A DNA stretch of 64,000 nt from Lacibacter sp. H407 (GTDB lineage: Bacteria; Bacteroidota; Bacteroidia; Chitinophagales; Chitinophagaceae), in contig NZ_JBBKTU010000001.1 of the NCBI RefSeq assembly GCF_037892605.1, positions 186,001 to 250,000 of the forward strand. Reading direction: 5' to 3'. Position numbers and translations under genes: made by a program. Under the pieces are notes generated by a model. It saw only the letters and a list, made by a program, of their open reading frames with translations. It ran no database searches and was not told the DNA's origin. Positions 52,905-63,800 of the stretch are shown here, piece by piece. The first letter of the stretch is position 1. Each line of letters opens with the position of its first letter.

Positions 52905-54932
52905 TTAAGGTCGTACAATATTTATTTCAGCTAATGCTGAGTTGTTACCTGTTGGATCATTATCGGATGTAGCAGATACAACATACCGGAAATACCTGGC
53001 TGTAATATTTGCAGTGAGATTGAAGCTTTGTAATCCCTGTTGATTCAACAATGTCATAGCACCGGCAATTGTACTTGCACCGGTCACAAACGTAACCGGG
53101 GTCCAGTTAATATTATCGTCACTTACCTGTACCCGTATGTTTTTAATACGGGTTGCTGTACCTGTACCACTTTGCCTTAATGCAGCAGCAAAACCTTTGA
53201 TGACTGTTGGCACAGCCATATCCACCGTAATTGTGTGCGTTGGCGATGTTGGTCCGGTACCGGTTCCATAATTACTATGCCAATACGTAGTGAACGAACC
53301 ATCGAATGCATTATTAATGGTTCCGTTTGAACCTTCACTTGTAGACCATGAACTTGCAGTGGCCGTCCAGATCGTTCTCTTTTCAGTTGCCTCTCCATCT
53401 CCACCTGTTTTTGTTAATGGGTTATACTTCCATATTTCCTGGAATGATAAAGGATAAACGCCTGCCATCTTGTTTAGTGAAATAGTACTCACGGTAATAC
53501 CCCATGCTTTGAAAAATGCACGCATATCCCTGCGGGTAAAATCGCATAATGTTTCGTACACAAAATCACGTTTGTTCTGATCGGTCAACGATATCCTGTT
53601 TGAACGTCTTGTTTTTTTGTACAACTCTGTTACAAAGCTCCATCCATCCGGTTGCCCGGGATAACCCCAATTAGCCGGTATCTTACTCATGATCTGAATG
53701 AATGGTGTTAACCGTGCAAACGGATCATTGATCGCAGCATCGGTGCCATCAAAATTTCTTGTGCCTATAGCAGAAGATGCCCATGTGATTGCTCCGGGTA
53801 TTGCTGTTGCCAGCGCAGGATGTTTCGGAGGCCATGCAGTTGGAGTTATTGCGCTCAACCGATTGGCAACTTTAAACGAGAAAATGTTACAGGTAACTTC
53901 ACCTAATGTGCTCCAGCTCCAATAAGTACCTTGCTGATTGTTGTGCCCCACTTCATGGAATACACCCCAGTTACCGCCGCCATTAATGTTGGTGACGTTG
54001 CCAATTCCATCGAACCAACTGTAATCGTTTTGCACAACAATTGGGAAACCAGAGTGACCATAACCTACAACAGGTTTAATATCCATCACCACTCTCCATG
54101 GAAGAAGCGGTGCTTCATCAATTGCATCAACAGGATTTTCACTCAAACCTTCCCATTGGTAAAAATCAAGATTGATAATATCATCCCAATCCTGCATTGC
54201 TTTTTGAATATCAGCAAACGGCCGGTCGATACAATATTGACGTGGTACAACAAAGATCATGTTGGCACTTCTTAATTCAAGCCATGGTACACAGGATGAA
54301 CGTATGGCAGCTTCCCAGGTTGCCCGATCAGTTTGTCCCAGTACAAAATCAGGCGACTTCACAACATTCGTAAATGATAAGTTTACCGGAGTTGCAATTG
54401 GGCGACCTGCGAATATATAAATATGGCCTCCGTATAAATTCCGTAAATAATTTCTTCCGGGATTTAACTGGCTGCGTGTATAAATAACGGGATCACGTGG
54501 TGCATTCTGGATAGTAGAAAGATTATCCGTCCATGCACCTATTTGTACAGACAATGAATATTCGTTTTGCGGAACATCAATGATCACCAACTCACCGGGA
54601 GCTGCATAAAGCCCCGTACTGAATTGCGGACTTGGCGGAACAGAGATACGCAACTCATCCTGCACATGGTTGTAATTTAAATTCATTGCAATATCCACTT
54701 TGGTTCGTGGTTCAGATGCACACACCAAACCGGGAAACACCCTTGCCTGTGCGTACTTACTTGCATCTACATTTTTAATACTTGTATCAACCGTAATGCT
54801 GCCTGCAGGCGCACCATTACCGGGAGTACCATCTTCAAATTCGTATGCATATTTTTTTCTGCATGCGGTTACTGCTACTGAAAGTAACAGCAGGCAAACC
54901 GATAATCGCTTAACAAGAATAACAGAATTCAT
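52905..54932 (-). CDS. M60-like (PF13402) zinc metallopeptidase with F5/8 type C domain, lipoprotein
   Basis: A 675-residue surface lipoprotein (lipobox VTAC, residue 24). A beta-rich N-terminal domain (about 60-180) precedes the peptidase domain (about 190-500), which holds the zinc motif HEVGHN (His326, Glu327, His330) and the third ligand Glu345 in STLGEVTCN. The C-terminal 150 residues (WSTSEGSNGTINNAFDGSFTTYW, then VQVSDDNINWTPV) form a discoidin/CBM32-type domain. Characterised M60-like enzymes (BT4244, IMPa) cut O-glycosylated proteins such as mucins next to the glycosylated residue. Its place between two paralogous lipoproteins in a SusC/SusD locus suggests glycoprotein degradation at the cell surface. 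Confidence 0.9.
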   Translation of the reverse strand: MNSVILVKRLSVCLLLLSVAVTACRKKYAYEFEDGTPGNGAPAGSITVDTSIKNVDASKYAQARVFPGLVCASEPRTKVDIAMNLNYNHVQDELRISVPPSPQFSTGLYAAPGELVIIDVPQNEYSLSVQIGAWTDNLSTIQNAPRDPVIYTRSQLNPGRNYLRNLYGGHIYIFAGRPIATPVNLSFTNVVKSPDFVLGQTDRATWEAAIRSSCVPWLELRSANMIFVVPRQYCIDRPFADIQKAMQDWDDIINLDFYQWEGLSENPVDAIDEAPLLPWRVVMDIKPVVGYGHSGFPIVVQNDYSWFDGIGNVTNINGGGNWGVFHEVGHNNQQGTYWSWSTLGEVTCNIFSFKVANRLSAITPTAWPPKHPALATAIPGAITWASSAIGTRNFDGTDAAINDPFARLTPFIQIMSKIPANWGYPGQPDGWSFVTELYKKTRRSNRISLTDQNKRDFVYETLCDFTRRDMRAFFKAWGITVSTISLNKMAGVYPLSFQEIWKYNPLTKTGGDGEATEKRTIWTATASSWSTSEGSNGTINNAFDGSFTTYWHSNYGTGTGPTSPTHTITVDMAVPTVIKGFAAALRQSGTGTATRIKNIRVQVSDDNINWTPVTFVTGASTIAGAMTLLNQQGLQSFNLTANITARYFRYVVSATSDNDPTGNNSALAEINIVRP

Positions 54933-54980
54933 GCTTGTTCGTTTTATTGTAACTAGTTTATTGATCGTTCGTTTTCTTTA

Positions 54981-56738
54981 TTAACCTCCACTTACATCGC
55001 TGTAGGTCGGAATCCAGTTTTTTCCATCTAATCCCCATGCAGCAGGTACCGTAATTCCAAACCATGCATAGATCTGCGTTGCTACATCCACCGAGTTTGG
55101 AACTGTTTTGTAAACAGGTTCGCTAACAGGAGGACAAACATTTGCATTGAGATCATTAAAGCTGCCCGGAGAATAAGCTTCAAGTGTGAAAGCACGACCG
55201 AACGGACTTGCGTCTTGCATTTTAAACACACCATTATCATTGATAACAGGGAAGCCTGGCCAGAAACCAACAAGATTATTATAATACTGACTGGATGGTT
55301 CAATGCTTGTTGTACAATACGTATTTGCAATATAGCTGTCGGGCAAGGCCACGTTGAAATACCTGATATCCGTTATATGATAATTGCTGAGCCCTGTTAC
55401 ATTATCTGGAGGAAGATTTCCGATTGTAAGCGGTTGAGGACTGTTGAGATTTCCATAACTGGTAATATCTCTTGTAGCTGCAGAAATACCTGTGTTATAA
55501 AGAACACCATCAGTATAGGTATAAACGTTTCTGGCAGCGCCTTCTTTTCTTATTACAACGGTAAGTGTATGCCATTGACCATCGGCAATTACATGCCCAC
55601 GAATCTGGCGGTTTCCTAAACTTGTTTGTCCAATGTTCACCATCCAATAGTTAGCTTCCAGAAAAAACACCCATCCAACAACTCCGCCGGAAAAAGATGC
55701 ACGTTTTGATACGATCGCAGGATAGTAGTAATTCCCGACCGGTATCTTTACTTTACATGAAATCGTCATTTCCCCTGTTGATCCAATATCAAATGCCGAT
55801 CCTCCATCCAATACTTTCGCTCTGCGATTTTGTGCGAGTGTACCTGAAAACAATGGCGCCGTTCCTGTGTACGGAATCAATGCACCGGGCTTTGATAATC
55901 CTTTGCTGTTAAAGCGTGGGTTAAAGCAAAAGAAAAACGTATTATGTCGTGTATCCTCAAACGCAGACCATGAGCCGGATGGATTGTAAACTGTATTGCT
56001 TCCTTTGTTTGAAGTAATGATCACCATCCAGTTTTCTGATTTGAATGATGGACGGTTTCTGAGAGCAGTTAATATTTCACCAATGTATGCATCGGTTTGT
56101 AAGATCGCATCTTTATAAGTTGTTGAACCAACTGTGTACGATGATGCTACACCTGCTTTATCAACCGCATGAAATTGTGCCAGCACCAGGTCAGGGTTTT
56201 GTGTATTCAATTCAGCTTTCACTGCTTCTTTTACCGCTGCATCATTTTCATTGAACGATTCATGTTTTGTAGCGTCTGCTGCCAGTTCACCGGCAATACC
56301 ATTTGATGAAAAGAACGCAGTTGTTCGCATGCCGGGCCTTTGTTGCTTGAGTCTTGTAAACAACGAAGGATAATCTGCAAAACGGTTACCGGTAAAATTT
56401 GCACCGGTAACATTGTGCTTATTTACTTTTACGCCGGTAAACAGGTTCGACCAACCTAATTCATTTGTAACATTTACGTTATCATAATCGCTCAATGCAT
56501 CCCATGAAAAGATGGAATAATCTACAAGGCTGTTAAGCACGGGCGGGTTCGATACCTGCACCTGTGTACCTACTGCACCGTCAACTACGATCACCAATGT
56601 TTTTGGATTAACAACTGTTGCAGCATTTCCACCTGCAGTTGTTTCCAAAGGATTGGGAAATGATTTATTGCAGCTTGCTGCTATAAATCCTGCTCCGGCA
56701 AAGAGAAATAAAACCTTTAGATATTTCAGACGTATCAT
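54981..56738 (-). CDS. surface lipoprotein: degenerate alkaline-phosphatase-like domain, LamG, DUF4983-like end
   Basis: A 585-residue lipoprotein (lipobox IAASC, about residue 23) with the same layout as the protein at 51020-52780. The alkaline-phosphatase-like part reads TLVIVVDGAVGTQV, NELGWSNLFTGVKV, FHAVDKAGVASSY and TDAYIGEILTAL. The late DHG motif has become NKG in ITSNKGSN, and the His of DxxGH is missing, so metal binding seems lost here too. A LamG-like module (about 305-455, WHTLTVVIRKEG) and a DUF4983-like end (AAWGLDGKNWIPTY) follow. It precedes the M60 gene by 48 bases. Confidence 0.75.
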   Translation of the reverse strand: MIRLKYLKVLFLFAGAGFIAASCNKSFPNPLETTAGGNAATVVNPKTLVIVVDGAVGTQVQVSNPPVLNSLVDYSIFSWDALSDYDNVNVTNELGWSNLFTGVKVNKHNVTGANFTGNRFADYPSLFTRLKQQRPGMRTTAFFSSNGIAGELAADATKHESFNENDAAVKEAVKAELNTQNPDLVLAQFHAVDKAGVASSYTVGSTTYKDAILQTDAYIGEILTALRNRPSFKSENWMVIITSNKGSNTVYNPSGSWSAFEDTRHNTFFFCFNPRFNSKGLSKPGALIPYTGTAPLFSGTLAQNRRAKVLDGGSAFDIGSTGEMTISCKVKIPVGNYYYPAIVSKRASFSGGVVGWVFFLEANYWMVNIGQTSLGNRQIRGHVIADGQWHTLTVVIRKEGAARNVYTYTDGVLYNTGISAATRDITSYGNLNSPQPLTIGNLPPDNVTGLSNYHITDIRYFNVALPDSYIANTYCTTSIEPSSQYYNNLVGFWPGFPVINDNGVFKMQDASPFGRAFTLEAYSPGSFNDLNANVCPPVSEPVYKTVPNSVDVATQIYAWFGITVPAAWGLDGKNWIPTYSDVSGG

Positions 56739-56769
56739 AATCGTATCAATTAATGTGTTTATGAATCTG

Positions 56770-58440
56770 TTAGTTTTCCATACGGATTTTTACAATGTCT
56801 CCAACTGTCTTACCATCGAACCTGTCAAAATCTCCTACCAGTATTACACCAGGTGTTCCGTTAATAACGATCTGTACCAGATCATTGATGGTTCCTCTGA
56901 ATAATCCGGTGTTGTTGTAACCCAACGCCAATTCACCGTTACTTTCAAGCACCATAAAACCGGGACGAACAATTGATTTATCGGGTGTAGTCAAATAATT
57001 GTAGTTGTAATGACTAAAGCTGCCGGCAACAATAATTTTTCCATTGTTTAACTGTGCAGCAAAAGTTGGTATACCACCTGTTGCCCGTCCAAACTTGAAC
57101 GTTGCGTCTGTTGAACCATCAGGGTTGATCATCACAACACCATTTGCATCCTGTCCATTGTATTTCTTGAAATCACCAACAAGTAAAATTTTATTGGTAG
57201 TTGCATTATATCTGATCTTATTGATTGGGCCATCAGCACCAACTCCGCCTTGATTAAACGTAGCATCTACCAATCCGTTTGCCGGATTAATGCGTGTGAT
57301 ATAGTTTGTGGTTGTTCCGTTAAACGTTGTAAAATTTCCTGCAAGAATGATCTTTCCATCGTTCAACTGCACGGCATCATAAATAAATCCATTACCGCCT
57401 TCGTAACCTTCCTTCGTTGCAAAATTGAAATTGAATGAAGAATCAAATGCACCGGTTGATTTCATGCGAATCAACTGACGCACTTTCACCAGATCCACAA
57501 ACGGACCTGTTTTGGTTGAGCGCTCATAAAACGTACTTACATGACTTGAGAAATTTCCTATCAGGGTAATATCACCTGTTGTTGAATTGAAAAACATTTT
57601 TGTAATACCACCACCGGATGTTCCTCCATTCAGAGATGCCACTGTTGCCGTTCCGTCATTTGGAAAATTGACCGGGTCTGGATTAATGATGTCAACAATC
57701 TGCGTTTCCAATACACCGGCTGATGTTAAACGGGTAATATTGTTGATGCCATTGGTAGTATCGTAACTGCTGAAAGCGCCTCCGATCAAGTATTGACCGG
57801 TGGGTTGTTGAATTACACTTGTTAAACTTCCTGCAACACCCGTTTTGCCAACCTTCATTTGATCGGCTACAGCTTTGTATGCACAGTTGAGATCAACAAT
57901 TGCCATACCTGTAATCGGATTCGCTACGGTAGCACTGTTTTGGTAGTTAGAAAAACGTCCGTACAGAAAATAGGAAGTATTATCAGAACGCAGAAAAATA
58001 CCATTGATCGCACCATCTGAAACATATGCATCTGGATTAAAGGAAGCATCAATGGAAAGTTTTCCTTTGATCACAAATGTTGGTCCGAAGTAGTATTGTC
58101 CGTTGATGAGCACATTGGCAGCACCTGTACTTGCTCCTAACGGAACCTTTACTGTAATTGCATTTTCTTCAACTGTTATAATTTCTGCTTCGGTAAGATG
58201 AACGAAAAACTTAAACTGTCCTTCCTTTCCTTTCAAACCGTTCACATTAAATTTTACAATGGAACCTTCACTGCCAATGGCAGGATAAGGACCACCATCC
58301 AGAAACTTTACCAATACAGGGGGTGGGGCGGGATATACTTCCGAAGGCTCTACCTTTTGTTTTGAGCATGAACTTAAAAGTACAGCTACAAGAAAACAAC
58401 TGATTGCTGCAAGGCTTACCTGCCTGTTCTTTATTGTCAT
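56770..58440 (-). CDS. surface lipoprotein with IPT/TIG-like domain and delta-60 repeats
   Basis: About 556 residues from ATG 58440 (an ATG at 58473 is also in frame); the lipobox is LLSSC. Residues about 35-130 fit a DUF5008/IPT-type beta-sandwich (GSEGSIVKFNVNGLKG, ITVKVPLGASTGAANVLING). The rest is a delta-60-repeat (DUF5122) propeller with units such as NDGKIILAGNFTTFNG, NKILLVGDFKKYNG, NNGKIIVAGSFSHYN and GVILVGDFDRFDG. Such proteins often sit behind susD and are thought to bind substrate at the cell surface. The gap to the fasciclin gene is 57 bases and to the next gene 31. Confidence 0.8.
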   Translation of the reverse strand: MTIKNRQVSLAAISCFLVAVLLSSCSKQKVEPSEVYPAPPPVLVKFLDGGPYPAIGSEGSIVKFNVNGLKGKEGQFKFFVHLTEAEIITVEENAITVKVPLGASTGAANVLINGQYYFGPTFVIKGKLSIDASFNPDAYVSDGAINGIFLRSDNTSYFLYGRFSNYQNSATVANPITGMAIVDLNCAYKAVADQMKVGKTGVAGSLTSVIQQPTGQYLIGGAFSSYDTTNGINNITRLTSAGVLETQIVDIINPDPVNFPNDGTATVASLNGGTSGGGITKMFFNSTTGDITLIGNFSSHVSTFYERSTKTGPFVDLVKVRQLIRMKSTGAFDSSFNFNFATKEGYEGGNGFIYDAVQLNDGKIILAGNFTTFNGTTTNYITRINPANGLVDATFNQGGVGADGPINKIRYNATTNKILLVGDFKKYNGQDANGVVMINPDGSTDATFKFGRATGGIPTFAAQLNNGKIIVAGSFSHYNYNYLTTPDKSIVRPGFMVLESNGELALGYNNTGLFRGTINDLVQIVINGTPGVILVGDFDRFDGKTVGDIVKIRMEN

Positions 58441-58497
58441 CGCTGAAAAATTTTTAATCGTTTGCTTTATCATGAAAAACGCTTACGCTTTTTATAC

Positions 58498-59211
58498 TCA
58501 GTAAATAATGCCTTTGTCAATTACATCTTCAATAAACTGGGTGGTTCCAAATCCGAAAAAGTGATACTGATAATTCAACACATGTACATATCCGTTAGTG
58601 GGTGCAACATTCACCGATGCAACAATAGCCGGGAACCAACTGTTATAATCTCTCGGTGCTGAAACAGATGGGATAAAGGAGATCATCAACTGCCTGTAGC
58701 CTGCATACTTTACACCACCGGCATCATTATAGATCACGCCGATATTCATAATGTCGCCGAGATAAGAACTGTAGATCTGTCCGGGATAAGCGGATAAATT
58801 GCCCGGGTCGAGCTGCGGATAATCGTTCATTGAACGGGCATCTTTAAACAGGTAACGGCTCAATTGTTTTTTCCATACTTCCGGTTTAATTTGATCGAGC
58901 CTTGTTACACGTGGCTTCCCTTTCCTGTCCAACTCGAAATTTAATATCCGTATTGAAAGTGCAATGCTTGAATCGGCAGGAGCAAAGAAGGTGATCTTTT
59001 CATTTTTGAATACATCTTCCATCCCTGCAATGCGGATCACTTTCAACAACGAATCCCACATGTATGGTTTTGATTTTAAATAATCAAATACAGTACCCTC
59101 GTAATTGGGTGTATGCTTCCCTGTATCAGTGAAGTAATCATTTTTCTGACAACCAACTGAAATGGTTGTGATGAGAACAGCGATGATGATGGAGCGATTC
59201 ATATATTTCAT
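58498..59211 (-). CDS. fasciclin-domain lipoprotein
   Basis: A 237-residue lipoprotein (lipobox ISVGC, about residue 21). The fasciclin pattern is visible: VFDYLKSKPYMWDSLLKVIR, then KITFFAPADSSIALSIRIL, and YLFKDARSMNDYP. The C-terminal YVHVLNYQYHFFGFGTTQFI is the second conserved strand and differs from the usual GVVHVID. FAS1 domains mediate adhesion and are recurrent in Bacteroidota PULs between susD and the binding proteins. It lies 19 bases after the susD stop. Confidence 0.85.
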   Translation of the reverse strand: MKYMNRSIIIAVLITTISVGCQKNDYFTDTGKHTPNYEGTVFDYLKSKPYMWDSLLKVIRIAGMEDVFKNEKITFFAPADSSIALSIRILNFELDRKGKPRVTRLDQIKPEVWKKQLSRYLFKDARSMNDYPQLDPGNLSAYPGQIYSSYLGDIMNIGVIYNDAGGVKYAGYRQLMISFIPSVSAPRDYNSWFPAIVASVNVAPTNGYVHVLNYQYHFFGFGTTQFIEDVIDKGIIY

Positions 59212-59230
59212 CTGCCTTTATTTTTATTTG

Positions 59231-60787
59231 TTATTGCCAGTAATTATTTAATGTCATACCGGGATTATTGACCAATGCCGATGGATGAATAGGCCATGTC
59301 CATGCACCTGCTTTAAATTGTTCTACCGTGCAATGGTAACCGAACTTATATGTTGGATCGATGATGCGTTTTGTGCGTACCACATCAAACCAATAATGAC
59401 CTTCGCCCAATAACTCCCTGCAGCGTTCATAAAAAATATCTGTTTTTAAATCGGCACCTGTACTGGTTAATGGAACAGCAGCAGCTCTTTCACGCACAAT
59501 ATTTACTTTGTCTTTTGCTTTTGCTTCGTTGCCAAGATTTGCTAATGCTTCTGCATGTAACAGAATTGCATCGGTATAGCGGAAAATGATCTGGCTTGCA
59601 TCAAACGAAGTACCATCAACCGAATTCGGATCACGGTTCACAAAAAACTTCAGCATTTTAAAGGTTCTGTTACCACTGTACATGGTTGTAACATCAAACC
59701 AGTAATCAGTTCGTTTGTCAGCCTGTCCAACCGGATAAATGGTTTCCATGAATTTGGTATCGTAACTGATATAAGGATGGCTGGGATCCGGATTCAACCG
59801 ATCATAATAAACAAGATCATAGTAGTACGACCAGCCAAATGATTCGCCATAGTTTGCATTCTGTGGCACTTCAAACAAACCTTCTTTTGAACGGCCTTTA
59901 AAAATTTCACCATTACGTTCCAATGGCAACAACGCATACGCACCTTCGTTATCGTTATACAGCTCATCGCCCAATACATCTACAGCTTCGTAATATCCTT
60001 TTTCATTCCCTGTATCAAATGCAGCAAGCCACATGTTGATATGCATTAACAATGCAAGAGCCGATCCTTTCATGCCACGCACAGCCACAAACACCGGATC
60101 TTTATACGTCCATGGCAGATCATCTTTTACAGCCATCAAATCTTCCCGGCATTTTTTTAATACTTCCACCATTGGCATACGTTTCAATGGTGCACTGTGG
60201 TAAGCATCTGTATAGTAAGCAACATCACCCCACTGACGAACCATCAGGAAATAAGCCATGTTGCGGATGAAGATCGCTTCTGCTTTGTATTGCTTTCTCT
60301 CTTCCGTAGTTAATGAAGGATCGGGTACGCCATCAACACGATCAACCGCAATATTAGCCGCAGCGATCACTTTATAAAAATTATCCCACTGGCTGAAACG
60401 GATCATATTAAATACACGATACCAGTTATTACCACCACTTGGCGCATCAACAAAAAGTGCATTAATATTATTGTTTGATAAATTACCAATGTAAGTACGC
60501 CCCCAGTTCAATTCGGTGTTCTCTTTCGCCATACCACCTCTCAAATCGCCGGAGAAAGCAAAGAAGGGAAAGTTGAATGAACCTGCAGAGGCTTTCATGT
60601 CGAGCCTTGCAACAGATTTGCGCAGCAGCTCATACATACCATTGGTATAGTTTTCAAGATCAGTTCTTGTTTTCCAGAAATTATTTCCTGAAAGCGCATT
60701 GGGTGGATCAAGACTTAAATATTTTTTACAACCGCTGCCAAACAGAAGTATTGTTGTAACTGTAAGTATGCTGATAATACGTTTCAT
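59231..60787 (-). CDS. SusD/RagB-family lipoprotein of the M60 locus
   Basis: A 518-residue lipoprotein from ATG 60787 with lipobox FGSGC followed by KKYLSLDPPNALSGNNFWKT, a standard SusD start. The helical part includes KAEAIFIRNMAYFLMVRQWGD. The C-terminal signature is FYERCRELLGEGHYWFDVVRTKR and the end is NPGMTLNNYW. It should bind the ligand of its SusC partner, whose stop codon lies 25 bases upstream. A longer open frame to 60826 overlaps susC and is not needed. Confidence 0.93.
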   Translation of the reverse strand: MKRIISILTVTTILLFGSGCKKYLSLDPPNALSGNNFWKTRTDLENYTNGMYELLRKSVARLDMKASAGSFNFPFFAFSGDLRGGMAKENTELNWGRTYIGNLSNNNINALFVDAPSGGNNWYRVFNMIRFSQWDNFYKVIAAANIAVDRVDGVPDPSLTTEERKQYKAEAIFIRNMAYFLMVRQWGDVAYYTDAYHSAPLKRMPMVEVLKKCREDLMAVKDDLPWTYKDPVFVAVRGMKGSALALLMHINMWLAAFDTGNEKGYYEAVDVLGDELYNDNEGAYALLPLERNGEIFKGRSKEGLFEVPQNANYGESFGWSYYYDLVYYDRLNPDPSHPYISYDTKFMETIYPVGQADKRTDYWFDVTTMYSGNRTFKMLKFFVNRDPNSVDGTSFDASQIIFRYTDAILLHAEALANLGNEAKAKDKVNIVRERAAAVPLTSTGADLKTDIFYERCRELLGEGHYWFDVVRTKRIIDPTYKFGYHCTVEQFKAGAWTWPIHPSALVNNPGMTLNNYWQ

Positions 60788-60812
60788 CTGATTTTTGTTT
60801 TTTCTTTTACAA

Positions 60813-63800
60813 TTAAAACTGAACATTTAAACCAACTGCATAGCTCCTAGCGTTGGGATAACCACCGGAGTTATCTCTTCCCAACTGTGTAACCAATTCA
60901 GGATCGGGACCGCTGTAATTTGAAAATGTAAATACATTGTTGGCCGTTAATGTAAACCTGCACGAAGTCATCTTAAAACGTGAAATGAATTTTCGATCTA
61001 GGTTGTACGCCAATACGATGTTGTTGATTTTCCAGTACGAACCATCTTCAAGGAACAAGGTTTGATTTGAACGGAATGGTTGCATTACACGTGCTCTTCT
61101 GAAATCGAATGGATTTGGATATTGAGCATTTACTGTACCGGTTCCTTTATCTCCTGGAGATGGTTTCCAGTAATTGTATTCATCAATCGGCACCAATGCA
61201 CCGGGCAATAAACGTTCGCCATTAGGTCCGATGGCTGCGGGGTTTCCAAAGTTTTGCATGGTTTGCGCCAGCGAAGCATTCAGCAGATCACGAAACAGCG
61301 TGTAGGATGCATTAATATTTAACTGGAAGTTTCGATACTGCATTTGTGAAAGAATTCCTCCGATCACTTTTGGAATGGGATTACCAATTGGCAACAGATC
61401 TTTTTCATCAATGATGTAATCGCCGTTTACATCGGTCCAGCGTGGATCGCCTCCCTGAAAATAATAACCCATACCTGAGCCCAACTGTTGACGCCTTCCT
61501 GTTGCAATGTTTACGGGCACATCCGACGTGCTGCTATAAACACCTTGTGTATGATAAATGAGATTGGAGATTGCATTACGTCCTATTCTATAAATAACCG
61601 GCACATCGCTTCCATTATCTTTTATCTCTTTCCTTATCTGGCGGAGATTATCGGGCAGCTTAGTGAGTATTTCACGGTTAAAAGCTCCGTTCACTGCAAC
61701 TGTCCACTGAAAGGGTTTGCTTTGTTTGAACATACGTACTGTTGCCGACCACTCCATACCATAGTTTACCAAACTCACAGCATTTGTTTGCAACTCAGCA
61801 AAACCACTTGTATTGGCCAGTTCAATTTCCATGATCTGGTTATCAATAGACCGGTAGTATGTTTCATATGTAAGTTGTAAAGCGTTGTTGAAAAGACCTA
61901 ATTCCAAACCGGCATTTGTTTGTGTTTGTGTTTCCGGTAAAAAGTTTTCATTCGGAACAGTAGAATAGTCGATGGTTACAGTTGGGTTGTTGTTGTACGG
62001 TAAACCAACAATGTATCGGCCATAGGTATCAAATATGTCGCCGGTAGGTTTAATGTTACGTCCCCACGAAACCTTTGCAGACCCATAACTTAACCAGGAA
62101 ACTTTTTCCAGCCATTTTTCCCGGTTAAAGTTCCAGCGTGCACTCACAGCAGGATTTTTTGAATAAGGTTGTTTCGAACCAATATTTGATAACCCATCAA
62201 AACGGAAATTGAAATCAATTACATATTTACGATCGAAGTTGTATGAAAAAGATCCGCCATAACCATGCTGTCTTCTTTCAAAAATATTATCTAATGTACC
62301 TCCACGTGTAGCTGCCCATCCATAACCGATAGGTCCTGTTATCTGATCATTTGCGGTACGAACTAACCGAACAGCATTTGCACGAAACCCATTTGAAGTG
62401 ATCTCATTAAATACAAACGCATTAAAATTGTGCAGATTATTTATACTCTTTGTAAAATTTATATTCGAACGATTGTTTAACTGATAGGACCTGCTGTTAA
62501 AACTAAATGACTGTGATGAACCATTGCTGAGAAACGATGGTGTAAACCTGTCTTCTGTACCTGAATTAAAATTGTAACTGAGCAGGTTGCCAACACGAAG
62601 TCCTCTTACCGGCTCGTATGAAATATCAAGACTGGTAAGAATATTTGCTGTTTTATTATTATTGGTAACTCTTGCTGTAGCAAGGGCACTGTTATTTTCA
62701 GAGAACAATGATGGTGATGGAAGTAAGGAAGAAGCTGATCCGCCACTTGCCAACCCTGTTTGTATCAACCCTACACCGCTACCGTTTTGTTTTTGTCCAA
62801 GCTGGCTTGAAAGATTCATTTGTACACGCAACTGATTGGTAGGTGCATATTGTGCATTCATGCTGAGACCATAACGTTTAAATCCTGTATTCTGCACAAT
62901 CCCATTTTCCTGGTAATAGTTCAGGTTGGTTTTGTAGTTGAAACGGTCATCACCACCACGTATGCTTAGGTTGTGCTGCTGGTTAGAAGTAGAACGGAAA
63001 AAATAATCCTGCCAGTTGGTAGAGTTGTTGTAGTAAGGATTAAGGCTATCGGATAAAAACGGGGTTTGATTGATCAGCGCCTGTGCTGCTGTAGCAGAAG
63101 TATCATAATCAAGAATGGTACGTATACGGAACAAACGTTCTTCCTTACCACCAAGTACTTCACGTAAACGTGGAGGTGATTTTACAAAGTAGCTGGATGA
63201 GTATTGTACAATCGGTACTTTTGATTTACCTCTTCTTGTGGTAACAATAATAACACCGTACGCTGCTCTTGCTCCGTATACAGATGTTGCTGCTGCATCA
63301 CGCAACACTTCCATCTGTTCAATATCTTCCGGCGGTATCAATGCCAATGGATTGATACCTGAGCCACCACTTTGAAATCCATATTCAAAATTTGTATTTA
63401 CATCAACCGGAACACCATCTATCACAAACAAAGGAGATGTGGGTGTTAAGAAACCATCACTGCTGATGTTGATACTTGATATACCACGTAAGTTAATGGT
63501 GCCCATACCACCCGGAGAACCTGAGTTATTCTGTACGTTCAATCCGGCCACTTTACCCTGCAACAGTTCCACCACATTCGATACAGGAACATCCTGTAAT
63601 GCTTTACCATTGATAACGGTGCTTGATCCGGTTGCAGTTTCTTTTGTTTTTTGACGGAAGCCCTGGATCACTACTTCCTGCATGGTGTTATCCTTTACAG
63701 AAAGTGATATTTCAACGGATGAAGTACTTGAGAGAAATGTTTTGCGTGAAGCTGTATAACCTGAGTGCGAAAACACAAGTTCAGTTCCTGCATCAATGGT

